DNA of 16,940 nucleotides from Fidelibacterota bacterium (lineage in GTDB: Bacteria > Fidelibacterota > UBA8477 > JABMPR01), in the NCBI GenBank assembly GCA_030595455.1, contig JAUVDF010000002.1, positions 1-16,940 of the forward strand, read 5' to 3'. A program made the translations under genes and the position numbers. Each line of letters starts with the position of its first letter. Positions within the stretch are counted from its first letter, which is position 1. Positions 7,822 through 16,102 of the stretch are shown here, piece after piece. The notes below the pieces were generated by a model. The model was not told the DNA's origin. It saw nothing but the letters and a program-made list of their open reading frames with translations, and searched no databases.

Positions 7822-8523
7822 ATGAAAAAATACACATCAATTGTCGTTTACGCTCTATTTGTCATATTGACGATTAGTGTCTCGGCCCAAAGCTCAGTAA
7901 GTAGTGATATATACATCAAGGCTGGAGAGAAATCCAAAAAAGATATTTCTTCCGTGAGTGGAGATATCTCTATTGGAAAACATGCGAAGATTCTTGGGTC
8001 TGTTAAAACAGTAAGTGGTGATGTGGAGATTGGAGCGAAGGCAAGCACAGGTCATGTTACTACGGTTAGCGGTGATGTATCAGTTGGTAAGGGCTCTGCT
8101 TCAGAAGGTGTTAAAACCGTTAGTGGAGACATTCATCTATTTGGACAAAATGAAATTCAGGGGAGCATCAATACTGTCAGCGGTGATATTCACTGTAAAA
8201 CGGGATCTGATATCAGAGCAAATCTTACAACAGTAAGTGGTGATATAGAATTGGATGATTCCAGGTTAAGAGGGTATCTAAAAACAGTCTCAGGTGATAT
8301 TGCCCTGTTCAATGGAGCTGTTATTGATGGCGATATCATCATTAATCGAACAGCAAATCGTGGCTTTGGTAATATGGGGACACTCAAGGTCATTATCGAT
8401 CTGAACTCTGTGGTTAAAGGCTCAATCAAAGTAAAAGAACCGAATACAAATGTTTTTGTCTATTTGTCCAATGGTGGAAAAGTAGTTGGGGATATTGTAA
8501 ATGCGGAGGTCCGAGAGAAGTAA
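7822..8523 (+). CDS. Exported VSGD-repeat beta-solenoid protein (DUF4097/bactofilin-like)
   Basis: This is a 233-residue protein with a signal peptide (MKKYTSIVVYALFVILTISVSAQ). ATG 7822 is preferred to the in-frame ATG at 7810, because GGAGAG at 7812-7817 then becomes a well-placed ribosome binding site and the signal peptide starts with the usual lysines. From residue 45 to about 173 there are seven copies of [ST]VSGD[IV] at intervals of 18-19 residues, each followed by an alternating hydrophobic strand and a turn. This is what a single-stranded beta-solenoid looks like. The C-terminus continues the pattern more loosely (KVIIDLNSVVKGSIKV, NGGKVVGDIV). Similar repeats occur in DUF4097 and polymer-forming bactofilin-like proteins, and I infer a structural periplasmic or surface role. 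It is probably co-transcribed with the DUF5916 gene 34 nt downstream. No enzymatic motif is visible. Confidence 0.85.
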   Translation: MKKYTSIVVYALFVILTISVSAQSSVSSDIYIKAGEKSKKDISSVSGDISIGKHAKILGSVKTVSGDVEIGAKASTGHVTTVSGDVSVGKGSASEGVKTVSGDIHLFGQNEIQGSINTVSGDIHCKTGSDIRANLTTVSGDIELDDSRLRGYLKTVSGDIALFNGAVIDGDIIINRTANRGFGNMGTLKVIIDLNSVVKGSIKVKEPNTNVFVYLSNGGKVVGDIVNAEVREK

Positions 8524-8557
8524 CATGTTCATTCGGGCACTGAAGAAGGGAATATAT

Positions 8558-11221
8558 ATGAAATATCGACTAAGTGCAATTTTGTTACTAGGACTAGTTG
8601 TACCCCTCCTGGCATTTAGCGCCACGAATGAAAAGGTGAGTCAACAAGATAGAAGTGCTTCGGCTTATCAATTGAATGGATCTAAGATTACTGTTGATGG
8701 ACGTCTTAACGAAAATATCTGGGACGAAGTACCTCGTCAAGGTGAGTTTTTGCAGAGAAACCCTGAGGATGGAGCTCCTGCAAGTCAGGAGACCGAATTT
8801 TCAGTTGCCTATGATGATGAGTATTTATACGTAGGAGTTCATGCTTTTGATGACAACCCTTCTGAAATTATCAGTATTCTAACGCGACGGGATGAATCAT
8901 CTCCCTCAGACTGGGTGTATATTTCTATCGACAGCTACTATGACCGCCGGACTGCCTTTGAATTTGGTTTAAATGCTGCTGGTGTAAAACAAGACCTGAG
9001 GCGTTATGATGATGACAATGCTGATTTTGACTGGGAGGCCGTATGGGAAGGGGCTGTAGCTCATGATCCGCAGGGCTGGACAGCAGAATTTGCTATTCCG
9101 TTTAGAGAGTTACGTTTTAACAGTGGTGCTGAACTGACCTGGGGACTAAATGTCTATCGGGAATTACCCCGTAATGATAATGAATTGGCTATCTGGAGTC
9201 ACTGGTCTCATGAAGAAACAGGCTTTGTTTCCAACTATGGTACCCTAACTGGATTATCTGGGGTTCAGGCTAAACAACCACTCTATATCTCTCCCTATAT
9301 TCTGGGTCAAACGGGAGCCAATGATGTTTCCATAACTGAATCAAGTGCCTACGAATCATTAGGCAATATCGGTGCAGATATCCGAAAGAGTTTTGATTTA
9401 GGACTAACTTTCAGTGGAACTATCAATCCGGATTTTGGCCAGGTTGAGGCTGATCCTGCTGAGTTTAACTTGACAGAATTCGAGACCTACTTCAGAGAGA
9501 AACGACCCTTCTTTATGGAAGGGGGAAACATTCTTAATTTCTCCTTGGGATTTGGCGATGGTGGCCAATCATCAAACTCACTTTTTTATTCTCGAAGAAT
9601 AGGCCGTGCCCCTAGAGGTGGCGTTATTTATGAGCAGGATGATGTAGCAACTGTGGACACACCTGATCGTACCCGAATTCTAGCAGCCGGGAAGCTCACC
9701 GGGAAACTAGAAAATGGACTTTCTATTGGCCTTATGTCCGCTCAAACTGCAGAAGAAAGAGCTACAGTCGGTTATGGTGATGGAAGCAGCAGCCAAAATG
9801 TTATTGAACCAGCTACATCCTATTTTCTTACTCGAATTCAACAGGATTACCGAGAGGGCCAAACAACCCTAGGCGGTATTTTTACGGCAACTCGCCGTTC
9901 ACTTGATGATACTGGCATGGAATGGATGAGAGAAAATGCCTATACCACAGGAATCGACTTTGATCATAACTTTAATGATCGGACATATCTCCTTTCAACA
10001 GCCCTAGCTTATAGCTTTGTTCAAGGGAGCCAGGAATCAATCACTAGGACACAGAGACACCCTGCCCGCTATTTTCAAAGAACAGATGCTGATTATCTAT
10101 CAGTAGATTCTAATGCAACATCCTTATCAGGCTATGGTGGCAAGCTTATTTTCGGTAAAACCGGTGGCAAGTTAAATGCGTTTACGGGTATCACTGCTAC
10201 GAGTCCAGGGTTTGAAGTCAATGACTTGGGTTTTATACGATCAGTTGATGATATTGGACAATTTATATGGGTAGGGTACAGACACTGGGAACCCAATGAT
10301 TTGTTTTTGAACTACAGCGTTAATCTCAACCAGTGGGCTAGTTGGACCTTTGGTGGTGAACGCAAAAGTTTGGGCAGCAATGTTAACGGTAATGCAACCT
10401 TGAAAAACAATTGGCGAATTGGTGGCGGACTTAATCGTAATATTGGTGGAGTTGCTACTTACCATCTCAGGGGAGGACCAAGTATCCAGGGACCTGACAA
10501 CTTTAATACATGGATGTATCTTGCGTCAGATGGCCGGAAAAGCGTCAGCGCCAGCGTCAGTGGGAACTATTTTGTCAATGGTGATGATGTTAAAAGCATA
10601 AATCTATCACCTTCTTTGAGTTGGCGACCAAAGAAAAATATTTCGCTTTCATTGGGACCAAATTTCCGCATCATGGATGATTCCTGGGCTTGGATAACAT
10701 CAGCAGCTGATTCTATAGGTGGTACACATTACATCTTTTCAGGTATGCAGCAGAATCAAACTTCATTGACTTTTAGAGCTGATGTAACCTTGAGTACGAC
10801 GCTATCATTGCAATATTACACTCAAGCGTTTCTCACAGCAGGTGATTATCACGATTTTATTGAGGTTGATGATCATACAGCCAAGGATTTTGATAAACGT
10901 TTTTCACCCATACCGGATGATATCGTAAGTCTTGATTCCTATGGTGCTCTTGGAGGTGTGGACTTTGATCAAGATGGAACCATGGATTATGTCCCGACCT
11001 CTTATGTTTATTCAGACTTTAATTATAAGCAGCTAACATCCAACCTGGTTCTGAGGTGGGAATACTCCACAGGATCAGTCATGTACCTAGTGTGGTCGAG
11101 AGGTGCCTCTGCTTATGATCCAACCTGGAAATATGATCCAGGTGAGGACCTACAATCCCTCATAAACCTGGATGCAGATAATATTTTCCTGCTCAAAATT
11201 AATAAACTGCTAAATATTTAG
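8558..11221 (+). CDS. DUF5916 outer-membrane-type protein with N-terminal CBM9-like domain
   Basis: This is an 887-residue protein when started at ATG 8558, which gives a normal signal peptide (MKYRLSAILLLGLVVPLLAFSA) and is preceded by GAAGAAGGG. In-frame ATGs at 8501 and 8525 would add 19 or 11 residues and are less likely. Residues about 37-215 resemble a carbohydrate-binding family 9-like domain (ITVDGRLNENIWDEVP, then WTAEFAIPFRELRF and WGLNVYRELPR). The remainder matches DUF5916: TINPDFGQVEADPAEFNLTEFETYF and EKRPFFMEGGNI, followed by a long series of amphipathic strands consistent with an outer-membrane beta-barrel. The end (MYLVWSRGASAYDPTWKYDP) is also typical, so the protein looks complete. 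Members occur widely in the FCB group; their substrate is unknown. The CBM9-like part hints at glycan or surface-polymer contact, which is inference. A terminator follows. Confidence 0.9.
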   Translation: MKYRLSAILLLGLVVPLLAFSATNEKVSQQDRSASAYQLNGSKITVDGRLNENIWDEVPRQGEFLQRNPEDGAPASQETEFSVAYDDEYLYVGVHAFDDNPSEIISILTRRDESSPSDWVYISIDSYYDRRTAFEFGLNAAGVKQDLRRYDDDNADFDWEAVWEGAVAHDPQGWTAEFAIPFRELRFNSGAELTWGLNVYRELPRNDNELAIWSHWSHEETGFVSNYGTLTGLSGVQAKQPLYISPYILGQTGANDVSITESSAYESLGNIGADIRKSFDLGLTFSGTINPDFGQVEADPAEFNLTEFETYFREKRPFFMEGGNILNFSLGFGDGGQSSNSLFYSRRIGRAPRGGVIYEQDDVATVDTPDRTRILAAGKLTGKLENGLSIGLMSAQTAEERATVGYGDGSSSQNVIEPATSYFLTRIQQDYREGQTTLGGIFTATRRSLDDTGMEWMRENAYTTGIDFDHNFNDRTYLLSTALAYSFVQGSQESITRTQRHPARYFQRTDADYLSVDSNATSLSGYGGKLIFGKTGGKLNAFTGITATSPGFEVNDLGFIRSVDDIGQFIWVGYRHWEPNDLFLNYSVNLNQWASWTFGGERKSLGSNVNGNATLKNNWRIGGGLNRNIGGVATYHLRGGPSIQGPDNFNTWMYLASDGRKSVSASVSGNYFVNGDDVKSINLSPSLSWRPKKNISLSLGPNFRIMDDSWAWITSAADSIGGTHYIFSGMQQNQTSLTFRADVTLSTTLSLQYYTQAFLTAGDYHDFIEVDDHTAKDFDKRFSPIPDDIVSLDSYGALGGVDFDQDGTMDYVPTSYVYSDFNYKQLTSNLVLRWEYSTGSVMYLVWSRGASAYDPTWKYDPGEDLQSLINLDADNIFLLKINKLLNI

Positions 11222-11241
11222 CCAAACATAACTCCATTGTG

Positions 11242-11284
11242 CGGGGAATGAGGAAAGTGAGAAGCTGACCCATTCCCCGTTTTT
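11242..11284 (+). terminator. Rho-independent terminator of the envelope operon
   Basis: CGGGGAATG (11242-11250) pairs with CATTCCCCG (11271-11279) around a 20-nt loop, and five T residues follow. It begins 20 nt after the DUF5916 stop. The remaining 11285-11457 holds the kinase promoter and no gene that I can see. Confidence 0.85.
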
Positions 11285-11445
11285 CTTACTCATAGATTAA
11301 ATCAAAAGTCTGATACAAGACCCTACGCTCAAATATTTCTAGCGAATAATTGTAGGATAATGTTACGCTTTCGTATCGATTTATCTTTCGGTATAACTCA
11401 AAAAATATTATTATTTAAGCCAATCAAAAAAATGAGTACCTGAAC

Positions 11446-11451
11446 TATAAT
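11446..11451 (+). promoter_or_regulatory. Consensus -10 element of the kinase operon (leaderless arrangement)
   Basis: TATAAT ends 6 nt before the kinase ATG, which puts the expected transcription start at the start codon itself. No Shine-Dalgarno sequence lies between. The context TATAATACT resembles TATTATACT in front of metF. No clear -35 box is seen. Confidence 0.5.
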
Positions 11452-11457
11452 ACTAAT

Positions 11458-13899
11458 ATGAAAATCCTAAAACAACTCTTTGGACCTGTCATAATTTTTG
11501 TCATCATATTGGTGGTAGGCTGGTTTGGTAGACAGTATGTGATTGAACAAGATCTCGAAAAACTTGATATCAGGACAAAAGTTACTGCCGAACAAGCTGG
11601 ACTTAGGCTGCAAGAGTTTGTAAGCACACGTTTAATGCGCCTGGATATTTTCAGGAAGGGTATGGAGAACAAGGTCTTTGCTGAATCTGAATTTAGGTCC
11701 AAGGCGCTCCTCCTTCAACATGAACTTTCCGGCTTTCAGGCAATCAATTGGATTGACAATCAAGGTATAATTCAATGGGTAACTCCTTTAAGCACAAATT
11801 TACCCGCTTCTGGCATTGACCTTCTCGAACATGGTGCTGAGTCTGCCGTGAAAGGATTTAAAGAAGCCCAGCTTTACCGGATAGATGCTGCTACTCCAGC
11901 ATTAGATCTAATTCAAGGCGGCGTCGGCTTTGCTACCTATTTGCCAATTATTATTGACGACAATGTTAGTGGCTATGTGAATGGTGTTTTTAGGCTGGAT
12001 GAACTTATTTCTCAGTGTTTGGGTGCCACTATTCGTGATTTTAATTATGAAGTGATATTGTCAGGGAAAAGAGTCTACCGCCGAGGTGAACCCGGAAATT
12101 TTAGCTCGCCTAGAGCCCTGGGTCGCTATAATTTTTCACTCATGGGTAGACCCTGGGAGTTGCAGCTTGTTCCTGGATCATCTGCAGCGGATACCACTGA
12201 TTTTATGAACAACCTTACCATAGTCATTGTCTTCATAGTGGCTTTATTGGTTGCCATCATTACCCAATTTCGACTACAATCCCGGAGAGAGCTGTCTGAA
12301 GCATATAAAACAGTTGAAGACTCAGAATTAAAATTTCGAACAATATTTGACAAATCGCCAGCTTGTTTGTTACGCTTTAATCAAGCTGGAATTATCACAG
12401 ATTGGAATCGAGAGGCTGCAGCTTTATTTGGGTTTGAATTCCCACCCAAATTGCGCAGGAATGTTTTCGATCTTGATAATATGATCCCTTTGATTCCAGC
12501 TATCGAGAAGGCCTTAAATGGCGAACCCTCCGATTATGCTGGTTTTATAGAAGTCCAAACTAAGATGATGGAAGTTGATGCAACAATTGAGGCACTGCTA
12601 TCTGGTACTGATCAGATTCAAGGTGGCATCGTTCTGCTGAATGATGTTACGGTGCAAAAACAAGCCTCTCGTGCTAAAGAAGTGATGTACGAAATTGCTA
12701 ATCTTACCAATAGTATTAAAGAGCTTCCTCAGCTTTTTGGGGAAATCCACAATAGTTTAGCTAGCGTGCTGGATACACGAAATTTTTATGTGGCCCTGTA
12801 CGATGAAGAAACGGGTGAGTTTAGTTATCCTCATTATGATGATGAATTTGATTCTGCACCACCAAAACCGATTAAGGGTGAAAAAGGACTCTCAGCATAC
12901 GCCCTATCGAAAGCTGCTTCTATTCTATTAAGCAAAGAAGAGATATATGACCTGAATCGAGAGGGAAAGATAGATCTGATCGGTACACCTGCAGAGCAGT
13001 GGTTGGGCTCTCCCTTGATCGTAGAGGATAAGCATATTGGTGTTATGGCTGTTCAAAGTTACTCAAAGGATATTGTTTTTGATGAAACTGATATGGGTAT
13101 GATGAACTTTGTATCCGATCAAATCGCCGTAGCCATAAAAATTAATCTTGAGGATGCAAAACTTAGGAAATCTGAGGCTATGCATAGAGAGCTTTCTACC
13201 AAGTTGACTGACTCCAATGACATAAAAGCGTTACTCCTGGATATTATTACCCATGATCTTAAAAACCCGGCGAGTGTGATTTCCGGGGTAGCAGATCTTT
13301 TGTCTGAAAATGATGTAGTGAGCGATGAGATAGCATTGATCAGAGATAGTTCTGACGCTCTGCTAAAGGTTATTGATAATACGACCTCACTCGCCCGCGT
13401 CACTTTGGGTGAAGAAATTAGTATGGAAGTTATTGACTTGAGTCAACTCGCTCAAAAAGTGGTTCAGGAGTTTCAACCTGGTTTTGATGTGCAAAAGAAA
13501 ATATTGAAGGCCAATATTGCAGAGAAGCTCACCTATCATGCAAACCCTGTTATCTCTGAAGTATTTCGAAATTATTTAAGCAATGCCTTAAAATATGCAC
13601 CAGAAGGTGAAACAGTCACTTTCAACCTTATTGACAATGGAACAGAAATTGAACTTACTGTGTCCGATATCGGTAGGAGCATTCCCCGTGAATCACGAGA
13701 AAATATTTTCCAGCGTAACGTTCAGCTAGGTGGGAGCGGGACAACTGGTAGGGGGCTGGGCTTGGCCATTGTTAAGCGTATAGCAGATGTTCACGGAGGC
13801 ATCGTGGGTGTTTATCCAAACGAACCTCAGGGTAATGTTTTTTACATGAAATTACTTAAATCAATCCACCAAGATATTGAAATAAGCGATACCGAATAA
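11458..13899 (+). CDS. Membrane sensor histidine kinase (PAS-GAF-HisKA-HATPase)
   Basis: This is an 813-residue sensor kinase. Two membrane helices (about 9-24 and 251-270) bracket a periplasmic sensor region of about 220 residues that I do not recognise. The cytoplasmic part has a PAS domain (about 292-401, FRTIFDKSPACLLRFNQAG), a GAF domain (about 423-558, ending WLGSPLIVEDKHIGVMAV) and a HisKA helix with phospho-acceptor H599 in THDLKNP. The HATPase domain follows, with N box FRNYLSNALKYAP (N705, N709) and G2 box GRGLGL (764-769). The G1 box reads DIGRS (737-741) instead of DxGxG, so its second glycine is a serine. There is no receiver domain. A stand-alone receiver gene begins 7 nt after the stop and is the obvious phosphorylation partner. 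The ATG has no ribosome binding site, and a TATAAT sits 6 nt before it. The stimulus is unknown. Confidence 0.93.
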   Translation: MKILKQLFGPVIIFVIILVVGWFGRQYVIEQDLEKLDIRTKVTAEQAGLRLQEFVSTRLMRLDIFRKGMENKVFAESEFRSKALLLQHELSGFQAINWIDNQGIIQWVTPLSTNLPASGIDLLEHGAESAVKGFKEAQLYRIDAATPALDLIQGGVGFATYLPIIIDDNVSGYVNGVFRLDELISQCLGATIRDFNYEVILSGKRVYRRGEPGNFSSPRALGRYNFSLMGRPWELQLVPGSSAADTTDFMNNLTIVIVFIVALLVAIITQFRLQSRRELSEAYKTVEDSELKFRTIFDKSPACLLRFNQAGIITDWNREAAALFGFEFPPKLRRNVFDLDNMIPLIPAIEKALNGEPSDYAGFIEVQTKMMEVDATIEALLSGTDQIQGGIVLLNDVTVQKQASRAKEVMYEIANLTNSIKELPQLFGEIHNSLASVLDTRNFYVALYDEETGEFSYPHYDDEFDSAPPKPIKGEKGLSAYALSKAASILLSKEEIYDLNREGKIDLIGTPAEQWLGSPLIVEDKHIGVMAVQSYSKDIVFDETDMGMMNFVSDQIAVAIKINLEDAKLRKSEAMHRELSTKLTDSNDIKALLLDIITHDLKNPASVISGVADLLSENDVVSDEIALIRDSSDALLKVIDNTTSLARVTLGEEISMEVIDLSQLAQKVVQEFQPGFDVQKKILKANIAEKLTYHANPVISEVFRNYLSNALKYAPEGETVTFNLIDNGTEIELTVSDIGRSIPRESRENIFQRNVQLGGSGTTGRGLGLAIVKRIADVHGGIVGVYPNEPQGNVFYMKLLKSIHQDIEISDTE

Positions 13900-13906
13900 A
13901 ACAAAA

Positions 13907-14302
13907 ATGAGTATTAAGCTGCGTAATTCAGTCCTGGTTGTTGAAGATGATTTTGCTTCAATGCAGTACCTTTTATTACTACTTAAAAAACTTAACTGTA
14001 AGGTCTATTCAGCAGAATCCGGGGAAGCAGCTTTAGAATTGATGGAAGATAAATCAGTGGATATTATGTTGCTTGATATTGCGCTTGGAGCAGGAATCAG
14101 TGGGATAGAACTTGGTGTCAAACTAAAACAGAAAAAAATCCATGCTCCTACTCCCATGGTTGCTGTAACAGCCTTTTCAGAGGACAAGCTCAAGCATATG
14201 AAGGCCGCCGGATTCAGTGGCTATTTACCAAAGCCCTATACGATTGAAGAGCTGAAAGTAACTTTAAAAAAGTACATGATTTGTCCGGCTGACCTGGTCT
14301 GA
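13907..14302 (+). CDS. Stand-alone response-regulator receiver protein (CheY-like)
   Basis: This is a 131-residue protein consisting of a single receiver domain. The acidic pocket is E13-D14-D15, the phospho-acceptor is D57 in IMLLDIAL, the switch threonine is T88 in VAVTAFS and the conserved lysine is K109 in PKPY, so every catalytic residue is in place. There is no DNA-binding or other output domain, hence it should act by protein contact or as a phosphorelay intermediate. Seven nt separate it from the kinase stop codon, so the two are surely co-transcribed and probably form a cognate pair. No Shine-Dalgarno sequence is visible in the A-rich gap, suggesting translation coupled to the kinase gene. 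Confidence 0.94.
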   Translation: MSIKLRNSVLVVEDDFASMQYLLLLLKKLNCKVYSAESGEAALELMEDKSVDIMLLDIALGAGISGIELGVKLKQKKIHAPTPMVAVTAFSEDKLKHMKAAGFSGYLPKPYTIEELKVTLKKYMICPADLV

Positions 14303-14321
14303 TTAAATAGAATCAAAATCC

Positions 14322-14339
14322 CGTAACAATTGAGTTACG
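14322..14339. promoter_or_regulatory. Palindrome between the receiver gene and metF
   Basis: CGTAAC-AATTGA-GTTACG is a perfect 6-bp inverted repeat with a 6-nt centre. It starts 20 nt after the receiver stop and ends 18 nt before the metF -10 element. It lacks a T-run, so it fits an operator over the metF promoter better than an intrinsic terminator. Confidence 0.35.
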
Positions 14340-14357
14340 CTACCCTGTTTCAATTCT

Positions 14358-14363
14358 TATTAT
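14358..14363 (+). promoter_or_regulatory. -10-like element of metF (leaderless arrangement)
   Basis: TATTAT ends exactly 6 nt before the metF ATG and is followed by ACT, as in front of the kinase gene. No ribosome binding site fits in between. TTACGC 17 nt upstream is a poor -35 and overlaps the right arm of the palindrome. Confidence 0.45.
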
Positions 14364-14369
14364 ACTTCC

Positions 14370-15326
14370 ATGAAAATTTCTGAAATACTGGATCAAGCTA
14401 AAGACCCATTTATAAGTTTTGAAATTATCCCCCCTCCTCGTGGACGTAGTGCAAAGGGGATCTATGAAATTATTGATGAACTAGTTGAGTTTCGGCCTCC
14501 TTTCATTGATGTGACAAGCCATGCTGCTGATTCGTACTTTATTGAACAGAATGATGGTGCTTTTACGCGACATATTAAAAGAAAACGTCCTGGCACAATC
14601 GGACTCTGTGCCGCTATAAAATATCGCTATAACGTGGAAGCAGTTCCCCACCTCTTATGCCAGGGATTCAACCGTCAGGAGACGGAGGACGCCCTGATTG
14701 AATTGAATTATCTGGGTATTGACAATGTGTTAGCAATTCGTGGTGATCAACTTCAATATCAGAAAGATCAAACATCTGGCAGAGAAGTGAATAAGTATGC
14801 CCTTGACCTGGTAAAGCAGATCGACAAGATGAATCAAGGTCAATATCTAGAAGATATTCTTGATGCAGATGAGTCAGATTTCTGTATTGGAGTGGGTGGC
14901 TATCCTGAAAAACATCCAGATTCACCTAGCCAGGCTGCAGACCTTCGATACCTGAAACAGAAAGTAGATGCCGGTGCCCAGTACATCGTAACCCAAATGT
15001 TTTATGATAATCAGGATTTCTATAATTTTGTTGATCTATGCCGAGCAGAAGGCATTGAGGTTCCAATTGTACCAGGAATTAAACTTCTGACAAAAAATTC
15101 CCAACTTAGTTCTATACCAAGCTCCTTTTCTGTAAATGTTCCTGACGATCTGGTTAAGGCTTTTGAAGCAGCAAAAGATCCCAGGGAAAGAACAGAGATA
15201 GGGGTGGCACATACGACCAGACAGTGCGAGGATCTTCTAAATAATGGTGTTAAAAACTTACATTTTTATGTAATGCGCGATACTCACCTGGTTAAAAAGG
15301 TGGTAAAATCGCTTAAGATGATTTAG
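14370..15326 (+). CDS. metF: Methylenetetrahydrofolate reductase
   Basis: This is a 318-residue, cytosolic flavoprotein of one-carbon metabolism. It reduces 5,10-methylenetetrahydrofolate to 5-methyltetrahydrofolate, the methyl donor for methionine synthase. The TIM-barrel family motifs are present: SFEIIPPPRG with catalytic-type E18, FIDVTSHAAD, the folate/flavin motif VLAIRGD with D126, FCIGVGGYPEKHP, and AQYIVTQMFYDNQDFYNFV followed by VPIVPGIKLL. The length is about 20 residues more than E. coli MetF, with extra sequence after the RGD motif (QTSGREVNKYALDLVKQIDK). The family and activity are secure. FAD as cofactor follows from the family; whether the electron donor is NADH or ferredoxin cannot be read from the sequence. 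The stop codon overlaps the stop of convergent birA by 4 bp. Confidence 0.96.
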   Translation: MKISEILDQAKDPFISFEIIPPPRGRSAKGIYEIIDELVEFRPPFIDVTSHAADSYFIEQNDGAFTRHIKRKRPGTIGLCAAIKYRYNVEAVPHLLCQGFNRQETEDALIELNYLGIDNVLAIRGDQLQYQKDQTSGREVNKYALDLVKQIDKMNQGQYLEDILDADESDFCIGVGGYPEKHPDSPSQAADLRYLKQKVDAGAQYIVTQMFYDNQDFYNFVDLCRAEGIEVPIVPGIKLLTKNSQLSSIPSSFSVNVPDDLVKAFEAAKDPRERTEIGVAHTTRQCEDLLNNGVKNLHFYVMRDTHLVKKVVKSLKMI

Positions 15327-16078
15327 CTGGAGACTCCGAAACGGAGCTCGCCATTACTGAATTGTTGTATCTGATCACCGACTAATATTTTTGCTTTACC
15401 TTCTTTGGAGATTCCCAAAAATTCACCCTTAAAGCTATTGTCTTTACTGTGAAACTGGACAGTTTCATTAAGTTTCCAGGCCAGGCTATTCCAGATACTA
15501 ATTAACTCAGTGGAGTTGTCCATTAGCTCTAGATGTTGAAAGAATTCCTGTAAAAGTAGTTTAAGCAACTCGTCACTATCAGGCTTGGACCAACCTGCCA
15601 TTTGAAGCGATGTTGCTGAATCCTGAATAGGCTCGGGAAAATCTGTTACTTGGTGTTTCAAATTTATCCCAATACCAATAACAGCCGATGTTGCTTTTGA
15701 TCCCATCCACTGGACCTTGGTGAGAATGCCAGCACATTTTTGGGAATCAATCATGATATCATTAGGCCATTTTAAACTCACTTCAACCTGAGTGAGTTTT
15801 GTAATGACTCGTTGTAGAATAATACCGGTGTAAAGCGATAAAAGTTGTAAATCATGTTCTAAATAGGTCGAATTTCCTAAAAACAGGGAGGTCCACAGAC
15901 CTAGACCCGATCGTGAATCCCAAGCCCGATCGTATTGACCTTGTCCAGCTGTTTGTTCTTTAGTTACGAGCAGGATATTGCTTCCGGAAAACTCTGATCG
16001 GCGGCGTTGAGCTTCCAGATTAGTTGAATCAATTGTTTGGTAGAAAAACGTTTTATCCAGGGCCGGATGTAATGTCAT
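15323..16078 (-). CDS. birA: Biotin-[acetyl-CoA-carboxylase] ligase, class without repressor domain
   Basis: This is a 251-residue cytosolic enzyme that activates biotin with ATP and attaches it to a lysine of biotin carboxyl carrier proteins. The biotin/AMP-binding loop is GQGQYDR (45-51), followed by W53, KWPND (103-107), KCAGILTK (114-121) and GIGINL (135-140), with a small C-terminal SH3-like domain. The N-terminal winged-helix domain of E. coli BirA is missing, so it is a ligase only and not a biotin-operon repressor. The loop differs from the E. coli GRGRRGR at several positions. It begins 24 nt after the mutase stop, without a visible ribosome binding site, and is probably translated from the same mRNA. 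A biotinylated carboxylase producing methylmalonyl-CoA would link it to the mutase. Confidence 0.95.
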   Translation of the reverse strand: MTLHPALDKTFFYQTIDSTNLEAQRRRSEFSGSNILLVTKEQTAGQGQYDRAWDSRSGLGLWTSLFLGNSTYLEHDLQLLSLYTGIILQRVITKLTQVEVSLKWPNDIMIDSQKCAGILTKVQWMGSKATSAVIGIGINLKHQVTDFPEPIQDSATSLQMAGWSKPDSDELLKLLLQEFFQHLELMDNSTELISIWNSLAWKLNETVQFHSKDNSFKGEFLGISKEGKAKILVGDQIQQFSNGELRFGVSS

Positions 16079-16102
16079 GGTAGTCTGAATTAACCCATGG
16101 TA

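Noticed and set aside
7736..7825. A 29-codon plus-strand open frame whose stop overlaps the ATG at 7822
   Set aside because: The ATGA overlap is suggestive of translational coupling, but there is no ribosome binding site, no recognisable product, and its start overlaps the best -10 candidate, so it would not be on the mRNA.
13119..13403. A 94-codon minus-strand open frame within the kinase gene
   Set aside because: It is antisense to the GAF/HisKA coding region and has no domain or start signal of its own.
14303..14369. A SAM or B12 riboswitch before metF
   Set aside because: The gap is only 67 nt and shows none of the conserved core elements; the -10 box placement leaves essentially no leader.
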